From contig NZ_QAYC01000007.1 of NCBI RefSeq assembly GCF_003053725.1, positions 1 through 64,000 on the forward strand: a DNA stretch of 64,000 bases, given 5' to 3'. Numbering within the stretch: the first letter of the stretch is position 1; each line of letters starts with the position of its first letter. The notes under the pieces are model-generated. The model ran no database searches and was not told where the DNA came from. It saw only the letters and a program-made list of their open reading frames with translations. Source of the stretch: Rhodovulum kholense. Its GTDB lineage: Bacteria > Pseudomonadota > Alphaproteobacteria > Rhodobacterales > Rhodobacteraceae. Shown here piece after piece: positions 7,821 to 17,841 of this stretch. The translations under genes were made by a program, and so were the position numbers.

Positions 7821-9683
7821 CTACTTTTCCAGCGGCGGGCGCGCCGCGAACCAGTCGGCCAGCGCCGCGCGCTCGCTGTCGGTCAGACGCGCCGCGATGG
7901 CGGTCATCGGCGCCAGCACCTCGGGCGCCTTCTCTTCGGCGAAATAGTCCAGACGATCCTGCAGATACCCGGCGCGCTGCCCGTCGAGCCGCGGGATGAG
8001 CCCGATCGCCCCGGTCGGCGCCGCGCCGTGACAGCTCAGGCAGGCGGGGACCCCTCGGCCCGGATCGCCATCGCGCGCCAGCGCTCCAGCCTCGGAGAGT
8101 TCGAAATCGGGGGGCATACGGCGTTCCGGGTCGGGTCCCGAGAGGCTGGCATGGGCGGTCCCGAAGACTGCGGCCAGCGCCCCGATCTCGGTCTCGGTCA
8201 GTTCGTGGGCGGCCTGTTGCATGGTCGTCACCGGCCGCCGCCCGGAATCGAACAGCGCCATCTGATGGGCGATATAGGCGGGCGATTGCAGCGTCAGGTT
8301 GGGCGACAGATCCCGGTCGGCGCCCAGCGCAGGCCCGGGATCGTGGCAGGCGGTGCAGCTTTGGGCCAGCGCGATCGCCTTTTCCGTCGCCTGCTCAAGC
8401 CCCGGGGCCGCAGCGGCATCGGGCGACAGCGGATCGCCGGCCGGCAGAGCGGCCAGATAGGCCGCGACGGCGCTGCGGTCGGCGGGGCTCAGCGCGCGGG
8501 CGATGGCGGGCATCGGGTTCCAGCCGTCGCGGTCCGGCCCCTGCCCCGACGCGAAGCCGTCGAGACGCCGTTTCAGGAAGGCGGCGCCCTGCCCGGCCAG
8601 AGGCGGCACGCCCAGCCCCGCCTTTTCAGCACCGGTTCCGTGGCAAAGTCCGCAGGCGGGCAGCGCCTGGGCAAAGTCGCCATGCCGCACAAGCGCCGCC
8701 CCGCGTTCGGTATCTGCCTCTATGTCGGCCGAGGGCGGCACGCCAAGGGTCCGGTCGGGAAGCCCCGCGAAATGCTCGGCCAGCGCGTCGATCTGCGGCC
8801 CCGACAGGCTGGTGGCCACGGTCGCCATGATCCCGCTTTGACGAGCGCCGCTGGCATAGTCGCGCAACCGCGTGGCGATGGTGTCGGCATCGAGAATGGC
8901 CAGGTTGGGCGCCTGTCCGCCGGTTGGCGCGCCGGTGCCGTCGGTCCCGTGGCAGGCCACGCAATAACGCAAGGGCGTATCGCCAAGACCGATCGGGCGC
9001 CAGCCGGTCGAGGGCGCGGAATAGAGATAGTCCTCGAGCGGGTCGGCGCGGGCATGCAGCTTGAGTTCCATCGCCGCGCCCCGGCGGTCCCAGGCCATCG
9101 CGGGCAGCGCGGCCTCTGCGGCCCCCCGCGACGCCTCGGTGGCGTCGCGATAGGCGTCGGGCGTCATGTCGGGCAACTGGCGCAGAAAGGCGACCACTGC
9201 CCAGATCTCGCCGAAATTGCCATCGGCGGGCCAGCTTGGCATCGCGGTAAAGCGGACCCCGTCGCGCAGGATGACGTAAAGCTCTGTCTCGGAAAATTCG
9301 CCCACCACGGCGGGCAGGCTTTGCGGGCGGGGCCGCATCGACAGCGCGACCGGGCTTTGCCCCAGCCCCGGGCCGCCATGGCAGGAGGAACAGACCTGGT
9401 CGTAGTGCTGCGCGCCCAGCGCGATCAGCCCGGGATCGTCCAGATCGGGCACCTCCAGGCCCGCCTCGGTCAGCTGGCGGGCGCTTCGTTCGACCGAGGC
9501 GCGAAAGGTTTCGTGCAGCACGGCGGCGGTGGCGGCGGCATGGGGCGGGCGGGCCGAGACCGGCACCAGCCCGGCCTTGAGCGCCGCGGCGGCCCCCAGA
9601 ACCAGCGCGACAGCGACAGCGCCAAGACCGATCAGAAGGCGGGAGCGGCGCGGGTTTGAGAGGGACAGGCGGGGGCGGGACAA
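7821..9683 (-). CDS. Multi-domain c-type cytochrome with five haem-binding motifs
   Basis: A 620-residue periplasmic or membrane-anchored cytochrome. An N-terminal hydrophobic helix (about residues 15-36) acts as signal or anchor. Five CXXCH haem motifs occur: CSSCH (98-102), CVACH (241-245), CGLCH (344-348), CTACH (443-447) and CLSCH (548-552). Each sits in a roughly 100-residue class I cytochrome c unit, and candidate Met axial ligands follow most of them (for example FTAMPSWP and WNPMPAIA). The spacing suggests repeated duplication of one domain. Such proteins often carry electrons from a periplasmic dehydrogenase to an oxidase, but no obvious partner enzyme lies on this strand. The ATG at 9683 is preceded by GAAAGGAGACCC, a good ribosome binding site. 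Confidence 0.85.
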   Translation of the reverse strand: MSRPRLSLSNPRRSRLLIGLGAVAVALVLGAAAALKAGLVPVSARPPHAAATAAVLHETFRASVERSARQLTEAGLEVPDLDDPGLIALGAQHYDQVCSSCHGGPGLGQSPVALSMRPRPQSLPAVVGEFSETELYVILRDGVRFTAMPSWPADGNFGEIWAVVAFLRQLPDMTPDAYRDATEASRGAAEAALPAMAWDRRGAAMELKLHARADPLEDYLYSAPSTGWRPIGLGDTPLRYCVACHGTDGTGAPTGGQAPNLAILDADTIATRLRDYASGARQSGIMATVATSLSGPQIDALAEHFAGLPDRTLGVPPSADIEADTERGAALVRHGDFAQALPACGLCHGTGAEKAGLGVPPLAGQGAAFLKRRLDGFASGQGPDRDGWNPMPAIARALSPADRSAVAAYLAALPAGDPLSPDAAAAPGLEQATEKAIALAQSCTACHDPGPALGADRDLSPNLTLQSPAYIAHQMALFDSGRRPVTTMQQAAHELTETEIGALAAVFGTAHASLSGPDPERRMPPDFELSEAGALARDGDPGRGVPACLSCHGAAPTGAIGLIPRLDGQRAGYLQDRLDYFAEEKAPEVLAPMTAIAARLTDSERAALADWFAARPPLEK

Positions 9684-9852
9684 GAGCGGGTCTCCTTTCA
9701 GCGAACCCGCCGGAACCCGGCGGGTGGCATCCGCTCAACGCAGGCGCGCCATTCGGGTTCCGAACGCGCTTGCGCGGACCGGATCGGCGGCCCGCCGACT
9801 GTCGCGGCACGGCTTTCGGGAACCCGGAAGGGGCCTTCGGGCTTGTCCCGCA

Positions 9853-11559
9853 ATGGACCCTCAGATCGCCCCCACCGCACATCGCCCCGCCATGCCCCAC
9901 CAAAGCCCGCCGCTTCGCCTTGCCATCATCGGTCTCGGACCGCGCGGTCTGGGGGCGCTGGAAGCGCTTGCCGCCCGGCTGGCCGACACCGGCAGGCCGG
10001 TTGCCATCGACATCTTCGAACCCGGCCCCTGGCCCGGGGCCGGGCCGAATTTCGATCCCGCCCAGAGCCCCTTGATGCTTCTGAACATCCCGATCCGGGC
10101 CATCGACATCGACCCGCCCGCGCCAGCGCCGCGCCGGATCGCGTCTTTCGCCGCCTGGCTGATGTCGCCGCCCGATGGCGAGCGGTTTCCGGCGCGGGCC
10201 GAGCTTGGCGCCTATATGGCGGCACGTTTCCGGGCGCTGACCGCGAGCCTGCCCGAGGGCACCGAGCTGAGCCGCCATGAAACCGCCATCCGCCGGATCG
10301 AGGCCAGCGAGGCGGGCTGGCGGCTTGACGGCGCGGGGGCGCGTTTCGGCCCCTATGACGAGGTGCTGCTGGCGCCGGGCCAGCCCGCCACCCGGCCCGA
10401 CCCGCAACTGGCGCGCTGGCAGGACCATGCCCGGCGCTGCGGTGCCGAGCTTTTGCCCGCCTATCCCGCCGACCGCCTGCTGGAGGCGGCCGAGGGCTGG
10501 GCCGGCAAGGCGGTGGCGATCCGCGGGCTTGGGCTGTCGACGCTGGATGCGGTGCGGCTTCTGACGCTGGGTCTCGGCGGCCGGTTCGAGGACGATCGTT
10601 ACATTGCCTCGGGGCGCGAACCCGCGCGCCTCCTGCCCTTTTCGCTGAACGGCTTGCCGCCCTGGCCGAAACCGGCGAGCGAAGCCATCGACGCGCGCCT
10701 GGCCCCCCTGCCCGCCGAGACCCGCGCCTTTGAGGCGGCCTTGAGCCGGGCCCTGACCCAGCCGCCCGAGGCCGCGCTGGTCACCCTTTGCACCCCGCTC
10801 GCGCGGGCCGCCCGGCGGATGCTGGCGGCCACCGGCGCAGGGCCCGGTGGCGTCGAAGAGTGGCTGAGCGCAGAACGCGAGGCACCGGCCGCGCAGGAGG
10901 ACCCGAACCCGACCGCCCCCCTGCGGGACGGGCTGGCCATGGCGCGGGGCGTCCGCCCGCCCTCGCCAGGCTATGCCATCGGGCAGATCTGGCGGCACTG
11001 GCAGAATGCGCTGCGCCGGGGCGTGAACCCGGGCTCGGCCGCTCCGGGAACGGCCGAGGCGCTGATCGGCTTCGACGAGGGGCTGAAACGCTATTCCTAC
11101 GGCCCCCCCGCCGCCGCCGCCGAAGAGCTGTCGATCCTGATCGAGACCGGGATCGTCGATCTGCGCATTGTGGACGACCCCGACATCCTGCTGACCGACA
11201 ACGGCTGGCAACTGGTCGAGGGCGACGAGGGCGCCCGGGCCGAGGTTATGGTCGACGCGGTGCTGCCCTCGCCCGCCCTTCAGGGCATCGAGGCGCCGGT
11301 CATCGCCGCACTGAGGGACGAAGGCCGGATCGTGCCGGTGGCCAAGGGTCAGGGGGCGCGCATCCGCCCCGACGGCCAGCTGATCGGGGCCGACGGGCGG
11401 GTGCAGCCGGGGCTGGCGCTGCTGGGCCGGGCCGCGCTGGGCAGCGTGATCGCGGTCGACTCGATCCACGACTGTTTCGGCGCCTCGGCCGACCGCTGGG
11501 CCGAGGGCGTGTTGACCCGTGCAGCGCTTAGCGCTGCGCCTGCCGCCAGTCCGGGTTGA
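9853..11559 (+). CDS. FAD/NAD(P)-binding protein (NAD_binding_9 domain)
   Basis: A protein of about 568 residues with an N-terminal dinucleotide fold. The motif [18 protein letters not shown] is the GxGxxG loop, and [13 protein letters not shown] is the characteristic second strand of the NAD_binding_9 family. These proteins are flavin or nicotinamide oxidoreductases of poorly defined substrate, some near siderophore or amino-acid hydroxylation genes. Two in-frame ATGs, 9853 and 9892, are possible; neither has a strong ribosome binding site. The gene is divergent from the five-haem cytochrome (169 bases between starts), so the two could share regulation. Its 3' end overlaps the convergent betA gene by 32 bases. 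Function not assigned. Confidence 0.75.
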   Translation: MDPQIAPTAHRPAMPHQSPPLRLAIIGLGPRGLGALEALAARLADTGRPVAIDIFEPGPWPGAGPNFDPAQSPLMLLNIPIRAIDIDPPAPAPRRIASFAAWLMSPPDGERFPARAELGAYMAARFRALTASLPEGTELSRHETAIRRIEASEAGWRLDGAGARFGPYDEVLLAPGQPATRPDPQLARWQDHARRCGAELLPAYPADRLLEAAEGWAGKAVAIRGLGLSTLDAVRLLTLGLGGRFEDDRYIASGREPARLLPFSLNGLPPWPKPASEAIDARLAPLPAETRAFEAALSRALTQPPEAALVTLCTPLARAARRMLAATGAGPGGVEEWLSAEREAPAAQEDPNPTAPLRDGLAMARGVRPPSPGYAIGQIWRHWQNALRRGVNPGSAAPGTAEALIGFDEGLKRYSYGPPAAAAEELSILIETGIVDLRIVDDPDILLTDNGWQLVEGDEGARAEVMVDAVLPSPALQGIEAPVIAALRDEGRIVPVAKGQGARIRPDGQLIGADGRVQPGLALLGRAALGSVIAVDSIHDCFGASADRWAEGVLTRAALSAAPAASPG

Positions 11560-13183
11560 TCCAGGGGCCGCGCGTGTCGGCGGGCAGGCGGCGGCCGAGG
11601 ATGTGATCGGCTGCCTTCTCGCCCACCATGATCGAGGGCGCGTTGAGATTGCCGTTCGGGATGCGCGGAAAGACCGAGCTGTCGGCAAGCCTGAGCCCCT
11701 CGACCCCGATCACCCTCAGATCGGGATCGACCACCGCCATCGGATCGTCCGCAGCCCCCATCCGGGCGGTGCCGCAGGGATGATAGGCGCTTTCCACATG
11801 CTCGCGGATGAACCCGTTCAGTTCGTCGTCGGATTGAACCGCGGCGCCGGGCTGGATCTCGTGGCTGACGAAGGGAGCGAAGGCCTCTTGCGCGAAGATC
11901 TCGCGCGTGAGCCGGATGCAGGTCCGGAAATCCGCCCAGTCCTTCTCGTGGCTCATGTAGTTGAACAGGATCTTCGGCGGCTCGTTCGGATTGGCCGAGC
12001 CCAGCGTGACCGCGCCGCGCGACGGGCTGCGCATCGGGCCGACATGGGCCTGAAAGCCATGCCCCTCGGCCGCCGCCTGCCCGTCATAGCGCACCGCGAT
12101 GGGCAGGAAATGATACTGGATGTCGGGATAGTCGACGCCTGCACCCGACCGGAGGAAGGCTGCGCTTTCGAACTGGTTCGAGGCGCCGGGGCCGTCCCTC
12201 GTCAAGAGCCATTGCAGCCCCACCCGGGCCTTGCCCAGAAGGTTCCAGTACTTGAAGAGGCTGATCGGCTGGCTCGCCGCCATCTGCAGGTAGAGTTCCA
12301 GATGGTCCTGCAGGTTCTGACCCACGCCCGGACGGTCGGCCACGACGCCGATGCCATGGTCCGCCAGATGCGCGGCGGGGCCGATCCCGGACAGCATCAG
12401 AAGCTTCGGCGAGTTGATCGAGGACGCCGCCAGGATCACCTCGGCCCCGGCGCGGACGACTTCCGTAAAGCCGTCGCGGTCGATCTCGACGCCCGTGGCG
12501 CGGCCGTTCTCGATGACGACGCGGCGGGCAAACCCCCGGATCAGATCGCAATTGCGCCGCTTCAGCGCGGGCCGCAGATAGGCGCGCGCGGCGGACCAGC
12601 GCTCGCCCTTCCAGACGGTCATGTCATAGGGGCCGAAGCCCTCCTGCTGATGGCCGTTATAGTCCCTGGTCACGGGATAGCCCGCCTGACGCCCGGCCTC
12701 GACAAAGGCCTGCACCAGAGGGTTGTCGCGCCGCCCGCGGGTGACGTGCAGCGGCCCGCCCTGCCCGCGCCAGGCCGGATCGCCGCCATGCCCGCCCGGA
12801 TGCCAGTCCTCCATCCGCCGGAAATAGGGCAGCACGTCCGCATAGCCCCAGCCCTCCGCCCCCTGATCGCGCCAGTGGTCGTAGTCGCGGGCATGGCCAC
12901 GCACATAGACCATGCCGTTGATCGAGGAGGACCCGCCGATCACCTTGCCGCGCGGGGTCGCAAGACGCCGCCCGCCCAGATGCGGCTCCGGTTCCGTCCG
13001 GAAGCCCCAGTCATAGCGGGGCATGTTCATCGGATAGCTGAGCGCGCCCGGCATCCGGATCAGCGGCCCGGCATCGGAGCCGCCATGTTCGATCACCAGA
13101 ACCGACTTGCCGGCCTCGGCCAGACGGTAGGCGATGGCGCAACCGGCGCTGCCCGCGCCGACAATGACGTAATCGGCCTGCAT
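11528..13183 (-). CDS. betA: Choline dehydrogenase
   Basis: A 551-residue GMC-family flavoprotein oxidising choline to betaine aldehyde (and onward) with electrons passed to the respiratory chain. It shows the FAD motif [16 protein letters not shown] at the N-terminus, the GMC signature [15 protein letters not shown] (about residues 80-95), and near the C-terminus [10 protein letters not shown] with the conserved active-site His. Length agrees with BetA (about 550). Its ATG shares one base with the betB stop (TGATG), so translation is coupled. The stop lies inside the 3' end of the convergent FAD/NAD(P) gene. Confidence 0.95.
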   Translation of the reverse strand: MQADYVIVGAGSAGCAIAYRLAEAGKSVLVIEHGGSDAGPLIRMPGALSYPMNMPRYDWGFRTEPEPHLGGRRLATPRGKVIGGSSSINGMVYVRGHARDYDHWRDQGAEGWGYADVLPYFRRMEDWHPGGHGGDPAWRGQGGPLHVTRGRRDNPLVQAFVEAGRQAGYPVTRDYNGHQQEGFGPYDMTVWKGERWSAARAYLRPALKRRNCDLIRGFARRVVIENGRATGVEIDRDGFTEVVRAGAEVILAASSINSPKLLMLSGIGPAAHLADHGIGVVADRPGVGQNLQDHLELYLQMAASQPISLFKYWNLLGKARVGLQWLLTRDGPGASNQFESAAFLRSGAGVDYPDIQYHFLPIAVRYDGQAAAEGHGFQAHVGPMRSPSRGAVTLGSANPNEPPKILFNYMSHEKDWADFRTCIRLTREIFAQEAFAPFVSHEIQPGAAVQSDDELNGFIREHVESAYHPCGTARMGAADDPMAVVDPDLRVIGVEGLRLADSSVFPRIPNGNLNAPSIMVGEKAADHILGRRLPADTRGPWINPDWRQAQR

Positions 13184-14640
13184 CAGTAGGGGGCCTCCAC
13201 GTCGCCCATGCGCACATAGACGGATTTGAGCTGGCTGTAATGCTCGATCGCGGCCTTGGCGTTCTCGCGGCCGACGCCCGACATCCTGACGCCGCCGAAG
13301 GGCATCTCGACCGGCGCGTCATTGTAGGAATTGATGAAGCAGGTGCCCGCCTTCAGCGCGCCGATCACCCGGTGCGCCCGCGAGATGTCGCGGGTAAAGA
13401 CCCCGGCGGACAGCCCGAATTCGGTGGCATTGGCGCGCGCGACGGCCTCGTCCTCGTCCTCGAAATCGAAGACCGCCATCACCGGGCCGAAGATCTCTTC
13501 GCGGGCGATGGTCATGTCGTCGGTGACATCGGCAAAGACCGTGGGTTCGAGGAAGAAGCCCTCGCGATCCGCGCGCCTGCCCCCGGTGACAAGCCGCGCC
13601 CCCTCCTCGACGCCCTTCGCGATATAGCCCTCGACGATCTCAATCTGGCGCGCGCTGACCATCGGGCCGAAATTGGTGGCCTCGTCCAGCGGGTCGCCCA
13701 TCACGACGCCTTTCAGACGGTCGGTCAGGCGGGCGAGGAAGGCCTGCTTGACGCTTTTCTGAATGAAAACGCGGGTGCCGTTCGAACAGATCTGGCCCGA
13801 GGAGTAGAAATTCGCGAGGATGGCGCCGCTGACGGCGTTGTCGAGATCGGCATCCTCGAAGATCAGCAGGGGCGACTTGCCGCCCAGTTCCATCGTGACG
13901 TGTTTCATGTCGGCGGCGGCGGCGGCATAGACCTTGCGCCCCGTGGGCACCGATCCCGTCAACGACACCTTGGCCACGCGCGGATCGGAAATCAGCGCCT
14001 GTCCGGCCTCGCCCGCGCCCTGCACGACGTTGAAAAGCCCGGCGGGCGCACCGGCCTCGGTCAGGATCTCGGCCAATTTCAGCGCGCAAAGCGGCGTTAC
14101 TTCGGAGGGCTTGAAGACCATCGCATTGCCGCAGGCGAGCGCGGGCGCCGCCTTCCAGGCCGCGATCTGGGTCGGGTAGTTCCAGGCGCCGATGCCGACG
14201 CAGACGCCCAGCGGCTCGCGCATCGTATAGGCCCAGTCGCCGCCCAGGGGGATATGCTCGCCCGTCAGACTGCCCGCGAGCCCGCCGAAATATTCCAGCG
14301 CGTCGGCGGCAGAGGCGGCATCGGCCACCAGCGTTTCCTGCAAGGGTTTGCCGGTGTCGAAGGTTTCCAGAACCGACATCTCGCGGTTCCGCTCGCGCAG
14401 GATCTGCGCCGCGCGGATCAGCACCCGGCCCCGCTCGCGCCCCGGAAGGCGGGCCCAATCGGACTGGGCGCGCGCGGCGGCGGCCAGCGCCTTGTCGATC
14501 ACGGCGGGGGTCGCCGCGTGGACGGTCGCGATCCGCACGCCGGTCGCGGCATAGATCACCGGGATCGGTGTGCCGTCGGTATCTTCGAGATAGGCGCCGT
14601 CCACATAGTGGCTGGCGACGGGTTGGGTGTCTTGGGTCAT
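13183..14640 (-). CDS. betB: Betaine aldehyde dehydrogenase
   Basis: An aldehyde dehydrogenase of 485-487 residues that oxidises betaine aldehyde to glycine betaine with NAD(P)+. The catalytic Glu is in [10 protein letters not shown] and the catalytic Cys in [20 protein letters not shown] supplies the cofactor-binding loop. Two ATGs compete, 14646 and 14640; I prefer 14640 because CCGGAG stands seven bases ahead of it but only one base ahead of the other. It lies between betC (gap of about 10 bases) and betA (one-base overlap) in the betICBA operon. Confidence 0.95.
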   Translation of the reverse strand: MTQDTQPVASHYVDGAYLEDTDGTPIPVIYAATGVRIATVHAATPAVIDKALAAAARAQSDWARLPGRERGRVLIRAAQILRERNREMSVLETFDTGKPLQETLVADAASAADALEYFGGLAGSLTGEHIPLGGDWAYTMREPLGVCVGIGAWNYPTQIAAWKAAPALACGNAMVFKPSEVTPLCALKLAEILTEAGAPAGLFNVVQGAGEAGQALISDPRVAKVSLTGSVPTGRKVYAAAAADMKHVTMELGGKSPLLIFEDADLDNAVSGAILANFYSSGQICSNGTRVFIQKSVKQAFLARLTDRLKGVVMGDPLDEATNFGPMVSARQIEIVEGYIAKGVEEGARLVTGGRRADREGFFLEPTVFADVTDDMTIAREEIFGPVMAVFDFEDEDEAVARANATEFGLSAGVFTRDISRAHRVIGALKAGTCFINSYNDAPVEMPFGGVRMSGVGRENAKAAIEHYSQLKSVYVRMGDVEAPY

Positions 14641-14653
14641 TGTCATTCTCCGG

Positions 14654-16159
14654 TCATTCGCCGCGCGGGTAGCGCGCCCGGCCTTCGACCTCGTTCAGGT
14701 CCATGTGGTTGCGCATGAAGCGGTCGCTGGCGCGCTGCAGGGGCTGGTAATCCCAGGGGAAATAGGCGCCGTTCCGCAGCGCCTCGTAGACCACCCAGCG
14801 CCGGGCCTGGCTTTTGCGCACCTCGGCATCGAAGCGGTCCAGATCCCAGCGCGCCTCCGCCTCGGCCCGCAACCGGGCAAGGGGTTCGGCGCAAGCCGGG
14901 TCGGCGACAAGATCGATCAGCTCCTGGGGATCGGCCTTGAGATCGAAAAGCTGATCGGGGTCGAGCGCGCAGCGGGTCAGCTTGTAGCGCCCGTCGCGCA
15001 GCGCCACCAGCGGCGCATAGGACGCCTCGGCCGCGTATTCCATCGGCACCGGGCCGCGCGGCGCGCCGCCCGCGACCGGCAGCAGCGACTGGCCTTCGGT
15101 CCAGGGCACGACCTCGTCCATCGAGATCCCGGCCAGATCGCAAAGCGTCGGGCAGACATCGAGGGTCGAGACGGGCGTGTCGATCCGCCCCGGCGCAACG
15201 CCCGGCGCCGCGATCATCAGCGGCACCCGAGACGATCCCTCGTAGAAGGTCATCTTGAACCACAGCCCGCGCTCGCCCAGCATGTCGCCATGGTCCGACA
15301 CGAAGAGGATCGCGGCCTCCTGACCGGTCGCCTCGAGAATGTCGAGGAAGGCGCCGATCTTCTCGTCGAGATAGGAGATATTGGCGAAATAGGCCCGGCG
15401 CGACCGCCGGATGTCGTCCTCGGTGATGTCGAAGCTGCGCCAGTCGTTGGCGTCGAAGATCCGTTTCGAATGCGGGTCCTGATCGGCGTAGGGGATCGCC
15501 GGGACCTCGGGCAGCAGGTGGTCGCAGTCCTCGTAGAGGTCCCAGAACTTTTTGCGGGCCACGTAGGGATCGTGGGGATGGGTAAAGCTGACGGTCAGGC
15601 ACCAGGGCCGGTCATCCTTGCGGCGCGCCAGATCGTAAAGCTTCTGCCCGGCGCAATGGGCAACCTCGTCGTCATATTCCATCTGGTTGGTGATCTCGGC
15701 CACGCCCGCGCCGGTGACCGAGCCCATGTTGTGATACCACCAGTCGATCCGCTCGCCGGGCTTGCGGTAATCGGGCGTCCAGCCGAAATCGGCGGGGTAG
15801 ATGTCGGTGGTCAGCCGCTCCTCGAAGCCATGAAGCTGATCGGGGCCGACGAAATGCATCTTGCCGCTGAGGCAGGTATGATAGCCCGCCCGGCGCAGGT
15901 GATGGGCGAAGGTCGGCAGGTCCGAGGGAAACTCGGCCGCGTTGTCATAGACGCCGGTGACCGAGGGCAACTGCCCCGACATGAAGCTGGCCCGGCCCGG
16001 CGCGCAAAGCGGCGAGGCGGTGTAGCAGTTGGAAAACCGCGCCGACCGGGCGGCCAGCCGTTTCAGGTTCGGCGCGTGCAGCCAGTCGGCCGGGCCGTCG
16101 GGAAAGAGCGTCCCGTTCAGCTGGTCGACCATCAGGATCAGAAGATTGGGCTGTGTCAT
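14654..16159 (-). CDS. betC: Choline sulfatase
   Basis: A 501-residue type I sulfatase hydrolysing choline-O-sulfate to choline and sulfate. The activation motif C-A-P-G-R occurs in [14 protein letters not shown] (about residue 52), where Cys must become formylglycine; no maturation enzyme is encoded in this window. Metal-binding elements are [12 protein letters not shown] at the N-terminus and [14 protein letters not shown] in the middle. The C-terminal region ([16 protein letters not shown]) resembles the tail typical of choline sulfatases. Its ATG overlaps the betI stop by 4 bases. Presence of betC in the operon implies the cell uses choline sulfate as an osmoprotectant precursor or as a sulfur and carbon source. 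Confidence 0.94.
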   Translation of the reverse strand: MTQPNLLILMVDQLNGTLFPDGPADWLHAPNLKRLAARSARFSNCYTASPLCAPGRASFMSGQLPSVTGVYDNAAEFPSDLPTFAHHLRRAGYHTCLSGKMHFVGPDQLHGFEERLTTDIYPADFGWTPDYRKPGERIDWWYHNMGSVTGAGVAEITNQMEYDDEVAHCAGQKLYDLARRKDDRPWCLTVSFTHPHDPYVARKKFWDLYEDCDHLLPEVPAIPYADQDPHSKRIFDANDWRSFDITEDDIRRSRRAYFANISYLDEKIGAFLDILEATGQEAAILFVSDHGDMLGERGLWFKMTFYEGSSRVPLMIAAPGVAPGRIDTPVSTLDVCPTLCDLAGISMDEVVPWTEGQSLLPVAGGAPRGPVPMEYAAEASYAPLVALRDGRYKLTRCALDPDQLFDLKADPQELIDLVADPACAEPLARLRAEAEARWDLDRFDAEVRKSQARRWVVYEALRNGAYFPWDYQPLQRASDRFMRNHMDLNEVEGRARYPRGE

Positions 16160-16728
16160 GGCAGGGCCTTCAGTTCGGCATCGAGCGCCGCAAGGACATG
16201 GGCCGAGGCGCTGTCTTCGGCCTCGTCGCGAGGGAAATGCACGAATCGCAGGTAAAGCCCGTCGATCAGCGCCGCGAGCCTCCGCGCGATCTCGGGGGCG
16301 CGGGAGCCTGCCAGCGGGCGCAGGTCGTGAACGAGGTTCGCATGCAGCCGCCGGTGATAGACCCCCAACAGCCGCCGCGCCTCGTCCGACCGGTGCGCCA
16401 GCACATAGAAGTTCAGCCAGGCGGCGATCACGTCATGGCGGAAGCTCGTCTTGCTGAAACTGGCGCGGATCGTGCCGTCAAGTCGCTCACGGGGTGAGCC
16501 GGCCTCTTTCAGAGCGGCCCGGACCTCGGCGCCGTAGACCGCGAGGATATGGCGCATCGCGGCCAGGAACAGGCGGTCCTTGTCGCCGAAATAGTGGAAC
16601 GCCAGAGCCGACGAGACCCCGGCCCGCTTGGCGATCTGGCCCACTGTCACGCTGAGCGAGCCGGTCGCGCCGAGTTCCTGGATCGTCGCGTCGATCAGTT
16701 GCGCCTTGCGCTCGGGTTGGGCGGTCAT
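16156..16728 (-). CDS. betI: TetR-family repressor of choline oxidation genes
   Basis: A TetR-family regulator of 190 residues from ATG 16728. The N-terminal helix-turn-helix (VTVGQIAKRAGVSSALAFHYFGDKDRLF) is close to the BetI pattern, and length matches BetI (about 195). BetI-type proteins repress the bet genes and release DNA in response to choline. An in-frame TTG at 16758 would add ten residues, but a candidate promoter for this strand (-35 TTGACC, -10 ATTATC at 16765) would start transcription near it, so I favour the ATG. The gene is divergent from choX and overlaps betC by 4 bases. Confidence 0.9.
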   Translation of the reverse strand: MTAQPERKAQLIDATIQELGATGSLSVTVGQIAKRAGVSSALAFHYFGDKDRLFLAAMRHILAVYGAEVRAALKEAGSPRERLDGTIRASFSKTSFRHDVIAAWLNFYVLAHRSDEARRLLGVYHRRLHANLVHDLRPLAGSRAPEIARRLAALIDGLYLRFVHFPRDEAEDSASAHVLAALDAELKALP

Positions 16729-16764
16729 CTGGGGCGTTTCCCGAAAAAGTGGTTGCAAACCGGA

Positions 16765-16792
16765 GATAATCAGGCACTGTTTGACTGGTCAA
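16765..16792. promoter_or_regulatory. Candidate BetI operator and betICBA promoter
   Basis: The 102 bases between betI and choX are AT-rich compared with the flanks. TTGACTGGTCAA at 16781-16792 has 5-base arms TTGAC/GTCAA, a plausible TetR-type operator half-site pair. On the minus strand TTGACC (16787-16792), a 16-base spacer and ATTATC (16765-16770) form a sigma-70-like promoter for betICBA, so the repeat would overlap its -35. The choX promoter is less clear. Inference from sequence only. Confidence 0.5.
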
Positions 16793-16830
16793 TCAATAAA
16801 TCTGCAACTCAAGTCGATCAGGGAATTGCC

Positions 16831-17745
16831 ATGAAACTGACTTCTGCCGTCGCTGCCGTTGCCATGCTGGCCGCGGGCGCGGCATTCGCCGATTGCGATT
16901 CTGTCGTGATGTCCGATGTCGGCTGGACCGACATCACCACCACCACCGCCACCGCCCGCCATGTGCTGGAAGGGCTGGGCTACAAGGTCGACGTCAAGGT
17001 GCTGTCGGTGCCGGTGACCTTCGCCTCGCTCGACAGTGACGACGTGGACGTGTTCCTCGGCAACTGGATGCCGGCGCAGGCGGGTGCCATCGGCCCCTAT
17101 CTCGACAGTGGCGAGATCGAGGATATCAACGTCAACCTCGAAGGCACCAAATACACGCTGGCCACGCCCACCTATGCCTGGGAGGCCGGGCTGAAAAGCT
17201 ATGCCGACATCGCCAAGTTCGCCGATGAGCTGGACCACAAGATCTACGGGATCGAGCCCGGCAACGAGGGCAACGCCTATCTCGTCGGCCTGACCGAGGA
17301 AGACAAGTTCGGGCTGGGCGACTTCAAGATCGTCGAAAGCTCGGAACAGGGCATGCTGGCCCAGGTCGCGCGGTTCTACCGCAAGCAGGAACCGGTGGTG
17401 TTCCTCGGCTGGGAACCGCACCCGATGAACGCCAATTTCGACCTGAAATACCTGCCCGGCGGCGAGGATTTCTTTGGCGGCGAGGGCGTCGTGCATACGG
17501 TGACCCGCAAGGGCTATTCGGCGGAATGCCCGAACCTCGGCAAGCTTTTCGCCAACATGGATTTCAGCCTCGATATGGAAAACAAGATCATGGGCGAGAT
17601 CCTCGACGACGGCGCCGATCCGGCCGAGGCGACCGAAGCCTGGCTGAAGGAGAACCCGCAGGTTCTCGACACCTGGCTTGCGGGCGTGACAACCAGGGAC
17701 GGCGGCGACGGCCTGGCCGCGGTCAGGCAAAGCCTCGGGCTCTAG
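16831..17745 (+). CDS. choX: Choline ABC transporter substrate-binding protein
   Basis: A 304-residue periplasmic binding protein of the ProX/OpuAC family. A signal peptide (residues 1 to about 20, cleavage near AFA-DCD) precedes the mature domain. Aromatic residues in DVGWTD, LGNWMP, PTYAWE and LGWEPHPMN lie where choline-binding proteins build an aromatic cage for the trimethylammonium group. The first Cys after the signal (DCDSVVM) is conserved in ChoX-type proteins. ATG 16831 directly precedes the signal peptide. It opens choXWV, divergent from betICBA, so import and oxidation are genetically linked. Confidence 0.93.
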   Translation: MKLTSAVAAVAMLAAGAAFADCDSVVMSDVGWTDITTTTATARHVLEGLGYKVDVKVLSVPVTFASLDSDDVDVFLGNWMPAQAGAIGPYLDSGEIEDINVNLEGTKYTLATPTYAWEAGLKSYADIAKFADELDHKIYGIEPGNEGNAYLVGLTEEDKFGLGDFKIVESSEQGMLAQVARFYRKQEPVVFLGWEPHPMNANFDLKYLPGGEDFFGGEGVVHTVTRKGYSAECPNLGKLFANMDFSLDMENKIMGEILDDGADPAEATEAWLKENPQVLDTWLAGVTTRDGGDGLAAVRQSLGL

Positions 17746-17753
17746 TCCCGGCC

Positions 17754-17780
17754 GGACCGCCCGCCCGGCGCGGGCGGTCC
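17754..17780 (+). terminator. Intercistronic stem-loop after choX
   Basis: A perfect 11-base stem (GGACCGCCCGC and its complement) with a 5-base loop, starting 9 bases after the choX stop. No U-tract follows, so it is more likely an mRNA-stabilising or attenuating hairpin between binding protein and permease than a full terminator. Confidence 0.7.
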
Positions 17781-17841
17781 CCGGCGGCGGTCCCGCCGCC
17801 CTGCCCCGTTCCAGACCGTCAATGCAGGAGGGAGTGCCGCC

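Noticed and set aside
3471-9659. A very long open frame on the plus strand (over 2000 codons)
   Set aside because: It is antisense to rbbA, the adaptor, MFS and cytochrome genes, whose motifs are unmistakable. High GC content removes stop codons from the opposite strand; the translated product is rich in His, Arg, Gly and Gln without domains.
8626-11688. Long open frame on the minus strand across the cytochrome and FAD/NAD(P) genes
   Set aside because: Out of frame with the cytochrome haem motifs and antisense to the FAD/NAD(P) protein; low-complexity product.
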